In this document: positions 46,851-55,570 of the stretch, one piece after another
Layout: every line of letters starts with the position of its first letter
How positions within the stretch are numbered: the first letter of the stretch is position 1
Assembly (NCBI RefSeq): GCF_014356525.2
Contig: NC_052507.1
Span: 5,520,561 to 5,584,560, forward strand
Length of the DNA stretch: 64,000 bases
Reading direction: 5' to 3'
Source: Nilaparvata lugens
Lineage: Eukaryota; Arthropoda; Insecta; Hemiptera; Delphacidae
The notes under the pieces: generated by a model
The model's input: only the letters and a program-made list of their open reading frames with translations
Databases searched by the model: none
What the model was told of the DNA's origin: nothing
Program-made: the position numbers and the translations under genes

Positions 46851-48225
46851 TTGATTTTCTCGACAATGAGTTGACAGATTTTTTTAAAAATTCATACCCT
46901 GTATCAGATCTATCAACTGGCATGAGTCTCCGTCCTGGGAAACTAACAGGGGGTCCACCCCATCCTTGAGAAATGGACTTTGTAACCTCCTTCTCGTGCA
47001 TGAGGTACCGGTAGGTAGCTAGAGCAGTTTATTCAAAAGAACACGTATTCGAGATATTTTACCTGTAGAACGGCTGTTTTGACGACTTTTTAAAAATCAT
47101 CAAATCTCACAATTTACACAAAGGAAAATGTACTCTTAAAACAATATATACAATAGTTTGATCATGTTAGTTTTAAATGTGTAGCCGCCAATAGTCATTA
47201 AGTTATTCCCCTGAATTATTCTCGTTTGAGAATGCGGCTTACAGTACAATGAGCAAGGAAAGGCATGTGAGTGTAACACTCCAGATTTTTTCATGTCTAT
47301 ATTGACTGAACTTATGTTCGAAAGAGAGATTAGCATAATATCAGGATTGATGATACTTACTGCTCAGAATTCAATATCAGGACGAACACAGAAAATACTA
47401 GTAATTTGGCTAAAAAGTTTAGCAACATTTTAAACAAGGTAGAACCACGGAATAAGTAAGTTACTCTCTAAGTAGAAGAAGATGATGTTTCCTTGGTGGT
47501 ACAACTGAGAGAGACTGAAAATTCTTGAAACATCAGTGTGATGGCGTCTTCTGTTGTTTATTTGAAGATCAGTGACTAATAAATTGACTAGATAATTAAT
47601 TTCAAATATTCTATGAGTAGTCTCAACAAGGCCTTGAATTACATTGAACAATGCGTTCTCTATATTCTTCATTTCACATTACTGCAGTGAAAAAAAATAT
47701 CAATGAGTAATATAAAACTCTTCCAAAATCTACAAGATTCAATTCAATTTATTTTTTTTTCTACATACACATACAAGTCCAATATATTTCATTTTACACA
47801 CACATACAAGTCCAATACAGAGATTAACAAAAAGATTACATGCAAACAACAACAAAAACAATACACATTAAAACATACGTAATAAAAAGAGAGTGGTGCA
47901 AAAAAAAGGATGGCAAATTGAAGGGTTTTTCCAACTATGGATATCCATGTACTAGGAAATAGACGGTAGTTATGAAAGGATGGGATGGGGAAGAATAATA
48001 AGGGATGGATGGAAAAAGAACCGATAGGACCAGGTGTTACAAATAAGATTTGAAGTACTAGATGAATTACAAAGGATTGCAGAATAAGCAAGCACACAAG
48101 TCAGAAGAGTAAACTTTGAAAGAAACACCTCATAGATAGAAGAAGTAATTGCATTTGATCCATGTGTTAAGATTCTGTTTAAGTTTTTTAGTTATTCTCG
48201 CACATTCAATATACTGTTCGGGGAT
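46851..48225. other. Unassigned DNA, one retrotransposon-like tail
   Basis: 47740-48130 on the minus strand ends ...aataaattgaattgaatc, a (GAATT)-type tail, with tacacacacatacaagtcca repeated twice. The 102-codon frame there is a low-complexity hydrophobic translation. No gene is recognised. Confidence 0.45.
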
Positions 48226-48437
48226 TGTTGACCGAGCGAAGTGAGGTCTAAGATTCAAGTCGACGGTTTGGCATTTCTCTTAATGTTTAAATGTTTATAT
48301 GTTGCGCATTTACGGTGAAACGCGGTAATAGATTTTCATGAAATTTGACAGGTATATGTTCCTTTTTAAATTGCTCGTCGACGTATATACAAGGTTTTTG
48401 GAAATTTTGCATTTCAAGGATAATATAAAAGGAAAAA

Positions 48438-49028
48438 TCTGGTGTGGCGCACTCACACAACTTTATAATCAACCATAATTTGCATTTGAATAATCACATT
48501 TTCTCGAATTTAGAGCTTATTTTCAATTTTAGGTGAAAATGTTACTGAACATTAATTGTAGAGATTTTCATGCTCAATCTACTCCACTTGATTTTTTTTT
48601 TTACAGATATGGGACTTGTGGCAGTTGATAGAGCTTATCGATGACTATTTTAGGTATGAATTTGATCAAAATCGTTGGAGCTGTTTCCGAGAAAATCACG
48701 AAAAACCCTGTTTTTGACAACATTTTCGCCATTTTAGCCGCCATCTTGAATTGCATTTGATCGAAATTGTTCGTGTCGGATCCTTATAATGAAAGGTCCT
48801 TAAGTTCCAAATTTCAAGTCATTCCGTTAATTGGGAGATGAGATATCGTGTACACAGACGCACATACACTCATACACACACACACACACACACATACAGA
48901 CCAATACCCAAAAACCAGTTTTTTGGACTCAGGGGACTTGAAACGTATAGAAATTTAGAAATTGGGGTACCTTAATTTTTTTCGGAAAGCAATACTTTCC
49001 TTACCTATGGCAATAGGGCAAGGAAAGT
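48438..49028 (+). mobile_element. (CA)n-bearing element E4, short form
   Basis: It begins tctggtgtggcgcactcaca and ends caatagggcaaggaaagt. The empty site in element B is ggaaaaaggagcc (16674 region). With the insert it reads ggaaaaa...taaaaaggagcc, so the target was an A run, duplicated by up to five bases. It has an internal deletion relative to E1, a 24-bp CA array and no N insertion. Confidence 0.85.
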
Positions 49029-49057
49029 AAAAAGGAGCCTCCTTCATATGCCAATAT

Positions 49058-49217
49058 AAAGGTGCGTACAGATTTTCGCGCCGCGAACATGAGCAATTCA
49101 CTTTTAATCAGCTGATGCCAAGCTTTTTATATCTGTATCTGTAAAAATACAGATATAATCAGCTGATTAAAAGTGAATTGCTCATGTTCGCGGTGCGTAT
49201 ATCTGTACGCACCTTTA
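49058..49217. mobile_element. Harbinger-like fold-back MITE (AAGGTGCGTACAGAT)
   Basis: The arms aaaggtgcgtacagattttc and atctgtacgcacctt, together with gcgaacatgagcaattcact / agtgaattgctcatgttcgc, pair over nearly the whole 160 bp. It is flanked by TAA and TTA. The empty site in element B copy 2 is ccaatattagagtaaaaatc, giving a three-base TWA duplication, as expected of PIF/Harbinger movers. Confidence 0.85.
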
Positions 49218-49353
49218 GAGTAAAAATCAGACTATAGAATTATTCATCATAAATCAGCTGACAAGTGATTACACAGATGTGTGGAGAAGCCAGTCTATAT
49301 TTGTATAAGGTCTATAGTTTCAATCAAAGACCTTGAAGAGGTATGCATCTTTA

Positions 49354-49535
49354 AGCTGGGTTTACACCAAAGTTATTAACGAAATGTTAATAACTTAATC
49401 CTTATATATTCTATTAGATTGAACGCAAGTTGACAAACACACATGTTCATCATGTGTATGATAAGTTATGTTCAATCTAATATAATCTATAAGGATTGAG
49501 TTATTAACATTTTGTTAATAAATTTGGTCTAATCA
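49354..49535. mobile_element. Fold-back MITE (GGGTTTACACCAAAGTTATT)
   Basis: The left arm gggtttacaccaaagttatt, then aacgaaatgttaataac, pairs with gttattaacattttgttaat, then aaatttggt. ctattagattgaac / gttcaatctaatat continues the stem. The right end is diverged. Confidence 0.7.
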
Positions 49536-49873
49536 AATTCATCAGTATCAATATTCTCACATTCGAAAAAATTATTTAATAGGTGATTAAAAATAATCAA
49601 ATGAACTAAATAATGCTGAAGAAATTATAATATTTTTGATTGAAAAAATAATAATTTTCATTAGATGGAAAGATTATCACGGAACTGGATGAATATTATA
49701 TAAATTCTGGAATAGAATTAGAAATATATTCTATTCATTGTTTAAATTAACATAAATATTAATAATTATGGAATACAAACGTGAACTGATTTTGTTAACA
49801 TTTAAAACAGTTGACATCAGGTACTTGTGGATGAGGATACTGCTTGAGGTCTACTGTTCACAGAACTACTAGT

Positions 49874-50958
49874 ATTGTAAATTGAATATTTATTTGCTGT
49901 AGGCCTTAGGTTGTATAGGCTGTTGGCAGCGTTATTTGTAGGAGGGAAATCAGTTTTATGCTTAATAATAAATTTTACTACATTCAAAATTATATAATTG
50001 TCTAATTGTGAGAACATAGAATTATTGAAAAGTCAAACAGGTTGGGAAAAGTCTAGGTTTATTTAGAATTATTTAGTCTTGATGGTCAATTTTCGGTATA
50101 AGAAAAGTTCTTCCAAATGTGAGTTATAACAGCCCCCCAACTATTAATATAATAATAATAGTAATAATAAAATTTTGGCTCTACTGGCAAAAGTAACACT
50201 AGAGCGCCAGTAGTGAGTTCAATTAAAGTAATTATATAAATTAGATATTAAGATAACTAAGATATTATTTTGAGAAAACTATTATAAACCAGTGAATGGC
50301 ATTTCCATATTGTACAATTTTGAAAAAATCACAATTTGTTATCTTTTCCACTTGAATAGTTTTATTGACTCAACCCCTTCAATGGTCTATGCTTATTTAT
50401 CAATGCAATTTTATTTCAAATTAGTTTATTCATAAAATATGACATATTAACAAAATATAACAGTGTTATGAACATGAATATCATCTCTGCATGGATGATT
50501 TGACCGTGTGCAGGGAGAAGAAAATACTATTGTTTTTATCTTATTTATGGAACAACTCTTCAACATATCTGATAACAATATTCAATTTATATAATCTTCA
50601 TTATATCACAATATCTTCTATCAATATTTCATCATAATCTTTAAACTTTATTACTGATAACAGTACAGTAATTTGATTTATACAATCTTCAATATCATGT
50701 CTATTCATCATCGATTTCATTTTTTTTGTGATTGAACTTAAGTTACCGTATATTATAGTTAGCTATATGTAATCACTAGACTTGTAGGTTGATAGTGTAA
50801 TACAAGCCTAACAGGGAATTAAATTTTTGATGAATGGTAATCAAATATCATTATTATTTTATAGCAAAATAGATCAATTTGATTATCTATGACCATTATA
50901 TTACATGAATGGGGCCAAAAAAGTTTACATCAATCAGAAAACATTGCAGCACAAAGTT
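49874..50958. other. AT-rich DNA upstream of the IDI locus
   Basis: No repeat family or coding sequence recognised. A non-coding first exon or promoter of IDI could lie here or further upstream, but I see no decisive signal. Confidence 0.4.
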
Positions 50959-51382
50959 CCTATAGTGAGGTCTACGGTATATAGAAGAAGACGGTATATA
51001 GAATATTTACATCTGAATTCCACGCGATAGAGAAAGATAGGAGAACAGCGGTGCCGATTCTCTGTCTAGCCACTGCCTTCTATAGAATATAGCTTATACC
51101 AGTAAAGGTCTATATGTGATGTGATATCAACAGATCAATCTTGTTTAAAATAATAAATTACATTTATTCATCAAGAACATAATATTTTCCTATAATATGA
51201 TAATAACATTTCATAAGTGAGATAAAATATTTCGTTAATTATAGTTCTACATTGTTGAAAAACGATCTGGTAACAGAGCAAAGCGAGAAAGAGATATCGC
51301 TATCAGCTTTGTTGAATGATAGACTAGGATAGCAATACCATTGCTAATCAAAGACTTCCAGTATAACGTGGACCTCACTATA
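50959..51382 (-). mobile_element. MITE M1 upstream of IDI
   Basis: It runs from cctatagtgaggtctacggt to ataacgtggacctcactata. The left end holds a small duplication (acggtatatagaa twice). Confidence 0.75.
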
Positions 51383-51439
51383 TGCTGGATGATTTTTGAT
51401 TAACATAGAACTATGTATGTATGGCCCATATAATATATA

Positions 51440-51544
51440 ATATTATAAAGATGGTAGAGAAAGAGATAGCGCTATCCACTTTGTTGGATGATAGCAATAT
51501 CATTGCTTCAAAGACTTCCATTATAACGTGGACCTCACTATATA
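51440..51544 (-). mobile_element. M1 right-end fragment abutting an IDI exon
   Basis: It reads gagaaagagatagcgctatc, then gacttccattataacgtgga, then cctcactatat. It ends 25 bp before the first base of the exon at 51570, so it supplies part of the intron just upstream of the polypyrimidine tract. Confidence 0.8.
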
Positions 51545-51550
51545 GTAACG

Positions 51551-51569
51551 ATTTTTATTTGTGTTGCAG
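51551..51569 (+). promoter_or_regulatory. Splice acceptor before the first coding exon
   Basis: atttttatttgtgttgcag is a pyrimidine-rich tract ending in CAG. It indicates at least one upstream non-coding exon. The exon then starts gtgaattggtgg and reaches the start codon at 51598. Confidence 0.7.
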
Positions 51570-51597
51570 GTGAATTGGTGGCAAATCTAGTCGCGCT

Positions 51598-51889
51598 ATG
51601 GTTTTAAAACTGTTGCAACTCGGCGGCCGAGCAGTGCGGAGGAGTTTCTCTCAGCGTTCAGCTCCCTTCATCGCCGACAAACTGCAGGAGGAAGGCATGA
51701 ACGAAATGAGACCGAGAGTGGTTTGTGTGTCTGGTGGTCGACGAGAATGACCGAGTCCTGGGACACGCCAACAAGCGTGAGTGTCACCTGGTGAAACCCA
51801 ACGGAGACATTCCGTTGCACCGGGCGTTCAGCGTCTTCATATTCAACTCAAACAACGAGATGTTGCTGCAGAAACGGTCTGCTTCCAAG
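51598..51889 (+). CDS. IDI1: Isopentenyl-diphosphate delta-isomerase, coding exon 1 (frame disrupted)
   Basis: The enzyme interconverts isopentenyl and dimethylallyl diphosphate in the mevalonate/isoprenoid pathway. In insects this feeds juvenile hormone, dolichol and ubiquinone synthesis. The start at 51598 (cgctATGG) gives MVLKLLQLGGRAVRRSFSQR, an Arg-rich, acid-free leader typical of mitochondrial import. Next comes LQEEGMNEMRPRV. The conserved body follows: VVDENDRVLG, ECHLV, LHRAFSVFIFN and LLQKRSASK. The two His of CHLV and LHRAF are expected metal ligands (family knowledge). The exon ends in AAG with donor GTACTA, phase 0. The leader frame and body frame differ by one base: the leader frame stops at 51748-51750 (TGA), while the body frame is open only from 51710. 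The shift falls in or near the gtttgtgtgt tract (51721-51730). Sequencing or assembly error, or real inactivation, are both possible. The exon is clearly GC-richer than its surroundings. Confidence 0.9.
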
Positions 51890-51968
51890 GTACTACTTTG
51901 TTTTCTTTAAAAAATAAACTAGAAATTGTACAGCCAGAAATTGATCAAAAATCGATATACCGGTAGGT

Positions 51969-52291
51969 ATAGTGAGGTCCTCATTATAATGGCACTATCC
52001 TTGTCTATCATTCAGCAAAGCTGATAGCGCTATCTCTTTCTTGCTTTGCACTGTTGCCAGATCGTCTTTTTACAATGTAGAATTGTAATCCTAATTATGA
52101 AAATGCATTATGAAATTATTGAAAAATATAATTTCTTGCTTAATAAAATATAATTCATTATTTTAAACGAGAATTAACAGTTAATATTATATCAATAAAC
52201 CTGTATCAGCTACCCTCCATACAAGGCAGAGGATCGGCAACCTTGTTCTCTTATCTTTCTCCACTGCCATTATAGTGTGGACCTCACTATA
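51969..52291 (+). mobile_element. Complete MITE M1 in the IDI intron
   Basis: It runs from tatagtgaggtcctcattat to ttatagtgtggacctcacta, ending in ta. It has gctgatagcgctatctcttt inside. It is about 323 bp, bounded by TA. Confidence 0.85.
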
Positions 52292-52400
52292 GCTGCAGAA
52301 CCGGTCTGCGTCCAAGGTACAAATTTGGTGTGTTTCCTGAATAAAAAACACTAGATTATTCAATCACAGATTTATTAAAAATTGAGATACCGGTATTTCA
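52292..52400 (+). pseudogene. Duplicated 3' end of IDI coding exon 1 plus donor
   Basis: gctgcagaaccggtctgcgt, then ccaaggtac (52292-52320), matches the exon end at 51865-51893 with two mismatches. The donor GTAC is intact. The following intron sequence (to about 52400, ataccggta) also resembles 51893-51964. The fragment is too short to code for anything alone but retains a usable donor site. Confidence 0.8.
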
Positions 52401-52439
52401 TTGATTGATTAAGGTGCAACAACTTAAACTCTCTGCTTC

Positions 52440-52500
52440 AACAGAGATTGATGATGGTGTAACAACTGAAACCGGTATCTCGATTTCTAATAAATAGACA
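52440..52500 (-). mobile_element. Fragment of retroposon N
   Basis: gagattgatgatggtgtaac, then aactgaaaccggtatct, followed by aataaatag, is a diverged piece of N. Confidence 0.55.
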
Positions 52501-52904
52501 TTGAGAAAAAAATAGCATAAAGAGATATCCCATGTTATCGGGAGTCCATGTTCCAATTTTAGCTCCATATCTAGCCGATAGCTTAGGAGCTATTTTTCGT
52601 GAAGCTACGTGACACTGGTGGTCTCTCAATTGTGCCGCTCTTACATTCACACCCGGCCAAAACAGTAAAATAGACAGTAGTCGTCAGTAATTGGCTTGAG
52701 TTAACAGAAAATCGGCTTAATATTTGGATCATAAACAACCTGTACCAATGGATATATTTCTCCCTATGCTATTTTTTATCTATGGTTAGCTAATTCAATA
52801 TCACCTACTCAGAATTGGTGTGTTAAAATATTAGTGGGCCTCCTGTGGTTCTCTACACCTATTGTAAGATTGGAAGGTCCTACATATCCGTGTCCCGTTC
52901 CAGC

Positions 52905-53291
52905 TAGTGCCGGGTCTAGGTGTGAGCAATGCCTCTCCTAGTATCCTCCCTTCTCCACTTTATCATTCCATCGTCCTCTTGGTCTCCTTTCTTCAATCCA
53001 CATCTCTTCCATTCTCTTTGGCAGCCGATCCTCTCCCATTCTCTTCACGTGTCCAAACCAGCCTAGTCTCATGCTTTCTATCTCTTCCCTTATGCTTTCC
53101 ATGTTCAGTCTCTTCTTATCTCCTCATTCCTAGCTCTGTTTCTACATGTTTTTCCCAAAGACCTTAAAGAGATGCATCTTTAAGGTCTTTGGTTTTTCCC
53201 TTTATTGCTATGAGGACCCTCATTTCTCCTGCTTGTATTCTACTCCATACTCTCTCTGTTATCGTCCATGTCTCAGCAGCATATAACATGA
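52905..53291 (-). pseudogene. LINE reverse-transcriptase C-terminal fragment in the IDI intron
   Basis: On the minus strand, 53291 downward reads IMLYAAETWTITERVWSRIQ then AGEMRVLIAIKGKTKD. A second frame from about 53104 reads NMESIREEIESMRLGWFGHV then KRMGEDRLPKRM and RRPRGRW. These are the successive C-terminal motifs of a non-LTR reverse transcriptase. The frame breaks at a 38-bp palindrome (53155-53192). The 5' side is cut by MITE M1 at 53293. Catalytic motifs are absent. Confidence 0.8.
53155..53192. repeat. Perfect short palindrome inside the LINE fragment
   Basis: The arms ccaaagaccttaaaga and tctttaaggtctttgg are perfect inverses around the loop gatgca. The LINE reading frame is lost here, so it marks an inversion or template-switch scar. 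Confidence 0.9.
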
Positions 53292-53292
53292 T

Positions 53293-53646
53293 CTAGTGAG
53301 GTCCACGTTATAATGGCAGTGTAGAAAGATAGGAGAACAACGTTGCCGAACCTCACTGTTTTGTCAACGGTAGCTGATACAGGTTTATTGATGTAATATA
53401 ATTTGTTCATTCTCTTTTAAAATAATCAATTATATTTTATTAAGCAATAAAATATATTTTTCAATAATTTCATAATTTAAATGAAATTTTTTGTTAATTA
53501 ATTATTAAATCTACATTGTTAAAAGCCAATCTGGCAACAGAGCAAAGCGAGAGAGATATAATGCTATCCGCTTTGTTGAATCATAGACAATGATAGCAAT
53601 ACCATTGCTAATTAAACACTGCCATTATAACGTGGACCTCACTATA
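53293..53646 (-). mobile_element. Complete MITE M1 in the IDI intron
   Basis: tagtgaggtccacgttataa to ttataacgtggacctcacta, ending in ta, about 353 bp. The interior order is opposite to that of the copy at 51969. Confidence 0.85.
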
Positions 53647-53689
53647 GTCCAAGTTGAGTGTATCAGGTCACCTCAGGGGTTAAGTAAAC

Positions 53690-53854
53690 GCATCTCTAGG
53701 AGACAAATGTATGAAATATATATAGCCTATTATATAAAACACTATGTGAAAGACACCATCTTTGAGATCTTTCTGAAGAGAATAGAATTCATTATTTGTA
53801 GTCAGGTTCATGCCCTAATCGAATACTGCCATTATAACGTGAACCTCACTATAG
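53690..53854 (+). repeat. M1-associated segment shared with 61186-61293
   Basis: tatagcctattatataaaac, gaaagacaccatctttgaga and atagaattcattatttgtag recur inverted at 61186-61293. The same reading frame is open in both, with a 9-bp indel between them. The segment ends in an M1 terminus (tgccattataacgtgaacct, then cactatag). Confidence 0.7.
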
Positions 53855-53968
53855 TTGCATAATACATTGTATACATCAAAACATTTTCTGGTATTTTTCC
53901 ATTCTACGAGATAGATGTTCCATAATACAATAAACTTTTCAAAACTAATTCTAATTTGTATTTCGCAG

Positions 53969-54427
53969 GTGACATTCCCCGGCTACGTATCGAACGCCTG
54001 TTGCAGTCACCCGCTCCACGAGTTCCGCGAAGAAACGGTCGAAACGAACGCCTCCGGAGTCAAAATGGCGGCCGGCCGTCGACTGGAATACGAGCTGGGC
54101 ATTCCGCGCATCCACACGCAACCCGCCTCACTCCACTACCTCACCCGCATCCACTACAAGTCCGTTGGCGACGGAACGTGGGGCGAGCACGAGATCGACT
54201 ACATCCTCGTGCTCCACAAGGACCTGCCGATAGTTCCCAACGCCAACGAGGTCAGTGATGTCTATTATGTCGCCCAAACCGAGTTGCCCGCTTTTTTGGA
54301 CACTTTGGACGCGCCGCTCACTCCGTGGTTTGCGTCGATTTTGAAGTCTGAGAAGCTTCATCATTGGTGGAACAATTTGCATCGGTTGGACAGTGTTGTG
54401 GAGCATGACAAAATTCATAAACTGTGA
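53969..54427 (+). CDS. IDI1: Isopentenyl-diphosphate delta-isomerase, coding exon 2 (C-terminal part)
   Basis: The exon starts VTFPGYVSNACCSHPL. The second Cys of the CCSHP motif corresponds to the catalytic Cys of type I IDI, and the His is a metal ligand. GVKMAAGRRLEYELGI is the Nudix-type helix. HYLTRIHYKSVGDGTWGEHE then IDYIL contains the conserved WGEHEID with the catalytic and metal-binding Glu pair. TPWFASIL and HHWWNNLHRL, then HDKIHKL and the stop, follow the family C-terminus. Both coding exons together give about 249 residues, right for an isomerase with a leader. The exon phase matches the upstream donor (phase 0). This exon is intact, with GC-rich, synonymous-biased codon use against an AT-rich background. 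Confidence 0.95.
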   Translation: MTFPGYVSNACCSHPLHEFREETVETNASGVKMAAGRRLEYELGIPRIHTQPASLHYLTRIHYKSVGDGTWGEHEIDYILVLHKDLPIVPNANEVSDVYYVAQTELPAFLDTLDAPLTPWFASILKSEKLHHWWNNLHRLDSVVEHDKIHKL

Positions 54428-54565
54428 GTGAAAGCCGAAGGTTACTTTTGTTACCACTGAGCATAATCAATATTAAATTTGTAGCGTGAATATTGATGTT
54501 GCAGAACTTTTCCATAATTGAAGAGACTTGAAATGCCAAAAAGTCCACTTTATTTTAATAAAAAT
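54428..54565 (+). promoter_or_regulatory. IDI 3' UTR and polyadenylation signal
   Basis: AATAAA lies at 54557-54562, 130 bp after the stop, in tattttaataaaaattacc. It falls inside the left arm of an inverted duplication, so an inverted copy of the same signal region exists at about 54966-54990. Confidence 0.6.
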
Positions 54566-55016
54566 TACCGTATCACAGGAGCATGCTTTTGTGTATGCTG
54601 ACACATGTTATAGTGCGACTTACAGCTGATGATGTGTGAGCACCTTAGACCAGACATAGATTCTATATCAGGTCTAAAGCTGCGTACACATATACGCGCT
54701 TCCAACCCGCACCGAGCACGCTCCGCCCTCGTACCGCCCTCGTTCCTCCATCGTACCGCAGTCGCTCCGCCCCCGCTCAGCAGTCGCACCCATCATGAAC
54801 GTTATGGAAGATGTTAGATCTTCTCGCGTTCCCCGGTCGAACCACTCTTGCTCCCCGGTCGATCATCAATCGCTCTGCTGGAGTGACGTTCGGTTGCGGA
54901 GCAGAGCGAAAGTCTGTACGCACCTTTAGATGAGCACACACGAAAGCATGCTCTTGTAAAATAATAATTTTTATTAAAATAAAAGTGGATTTTTGACAAC
55001 ATTTCAAGTCTCTTCA
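54519..55016. repeat. Inverted duplication of the IDI 3' end around a GC-rich MITE
   Basis: 54519-54645 (ttgaagagacttgaaatg, aagtccactttattttaata, gagcatgcttttgtgt) pairs with 54920-55016 (acacgaaagcatgctcttgt, attaaaataaaagtgg, catttcaagtctcttcaa). The centre (about 54665-54930) is a GC-rich element with ends ctaaagctgcgtacaca and tctgtacgcacctttag, related to the Harbinger-like MITE. Frames through the centre are Arg-rich by-products. Confidence 0.8.
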
Positions 55017-55112
55017 AATATATATATTGTCAGTTTGTAATAATCAATCATACAGGGATATTTTGTATTGTCAAATTGAATAATTTTCAAGGATTTACCT
55101 ATCTTAGGCCCA

Positions 55113-55262
55113 GTTGCACAAATGCCTGTTGAATTTTAATCACAATCAATAATATGTCACGAGAACCAATCAGAGAAGACATTTAAAAAAAGAAGATCTC
55201 TGATTGGTTCTCATGGCATTTAATCATGATTGAAATGTAAAATACTTTCGTGCAACCGGACC
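55113..55262. mobile_element. TTGCACAAAAG-type palindromic MITE
   Basis: gcccagttgcacaaatgcct and aaatactttcgtgcaaccgg are inverted, as are ccaatcagagaagaca / tctctgattggttctc. The same MITE occurs inside element A copies (16955, 24762, 55749, 56650), so it is also mobile or carried along. Confidence 0.75.
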
Positions 55263-55456
55263 TTAATCTAATTACCATTGAGCATAATCAATTTTATAGT
55301 AGTACTCTTTATTATCAGATTGTATTAATTAATTGTAATATTTTGTATTGTAAAAATTTATTAATAAAATAATTTTCAATTATTTGCCAATCTTATAATC
55401 TGAAATATCCTTCTAAAAATAAACTAATATCTTTGACGGTAAATATAAGACATTTT

Positions 55457-55570
55457 TTTCACTTTTTGTGTAGTTGAGAAGTTGATATGGTGGTAATTAT
55501 TCATATTAAATGAAAAAGATTAAGAAATCGTCAAAAAACCAGGTTTTTTGACAATGTCTTAGTCTTTTTC
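55457..55570. mobile_element. Short palindromic copy of retroposon N
   Basis: gtgtagttgagaagttgata, then aaaaagattaagaaatcgtc, is followed at once by the inverse gacaatgtcttagtcttttt. Confidence 0.7.

Larger units (their letters stand above)
48228..49873 (+). mobile_element. Element B copy 6 with three nested insertions
   Basis: The outer element runs from ttgaccgagcgaagtgaggt to cacagaactactag. It is interrupted by E4 (48438-49028), a Harbinger-like MITE (49058-49217) and a fold-back (49354-49535). The host sequence resumes in register after each of the first two, as shown by 16273-16874. Confidence 0.8.
51890..53968 (+). other. IDI intron (GT...AG) filled with transposon remains
   Basis: The donor is AAG|GTACTA at 51890 and the acceptor tttgtatttcgcag ends at 53968. 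Contents in order are a complete M1 MITE, a duplicated exon-end fragment, a piece of retroposon N, a broken LINE, a second M1 and an M1-associated fragment. Confidence 0.85.

Noticed and set aside
47789..48097. 102-codon hydrophobic frame, possible membrane protein
   Set aside because: It is a translation of AT-rich retrotransposon 3' sequence on the opposite strand.
51781..51966. Second open frame overlapping IDI exon 1
   Set aside because: It is an out-of-frame shadow of the conserved IDI body and runs into the intron.
53956..54457. Other open frames overlapping IDI exon 2 on both strands
   Set aside because: They are shadows of the GC-rich coding exon. Only the frame with CCSHP and WGEHEID is conserved.
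54565..55017. Arg-rich open frames on both strands downstream of IDI
   Set aside because: They read through a GC-rich fold-back element and its inverted flanks, with no conserved domain.
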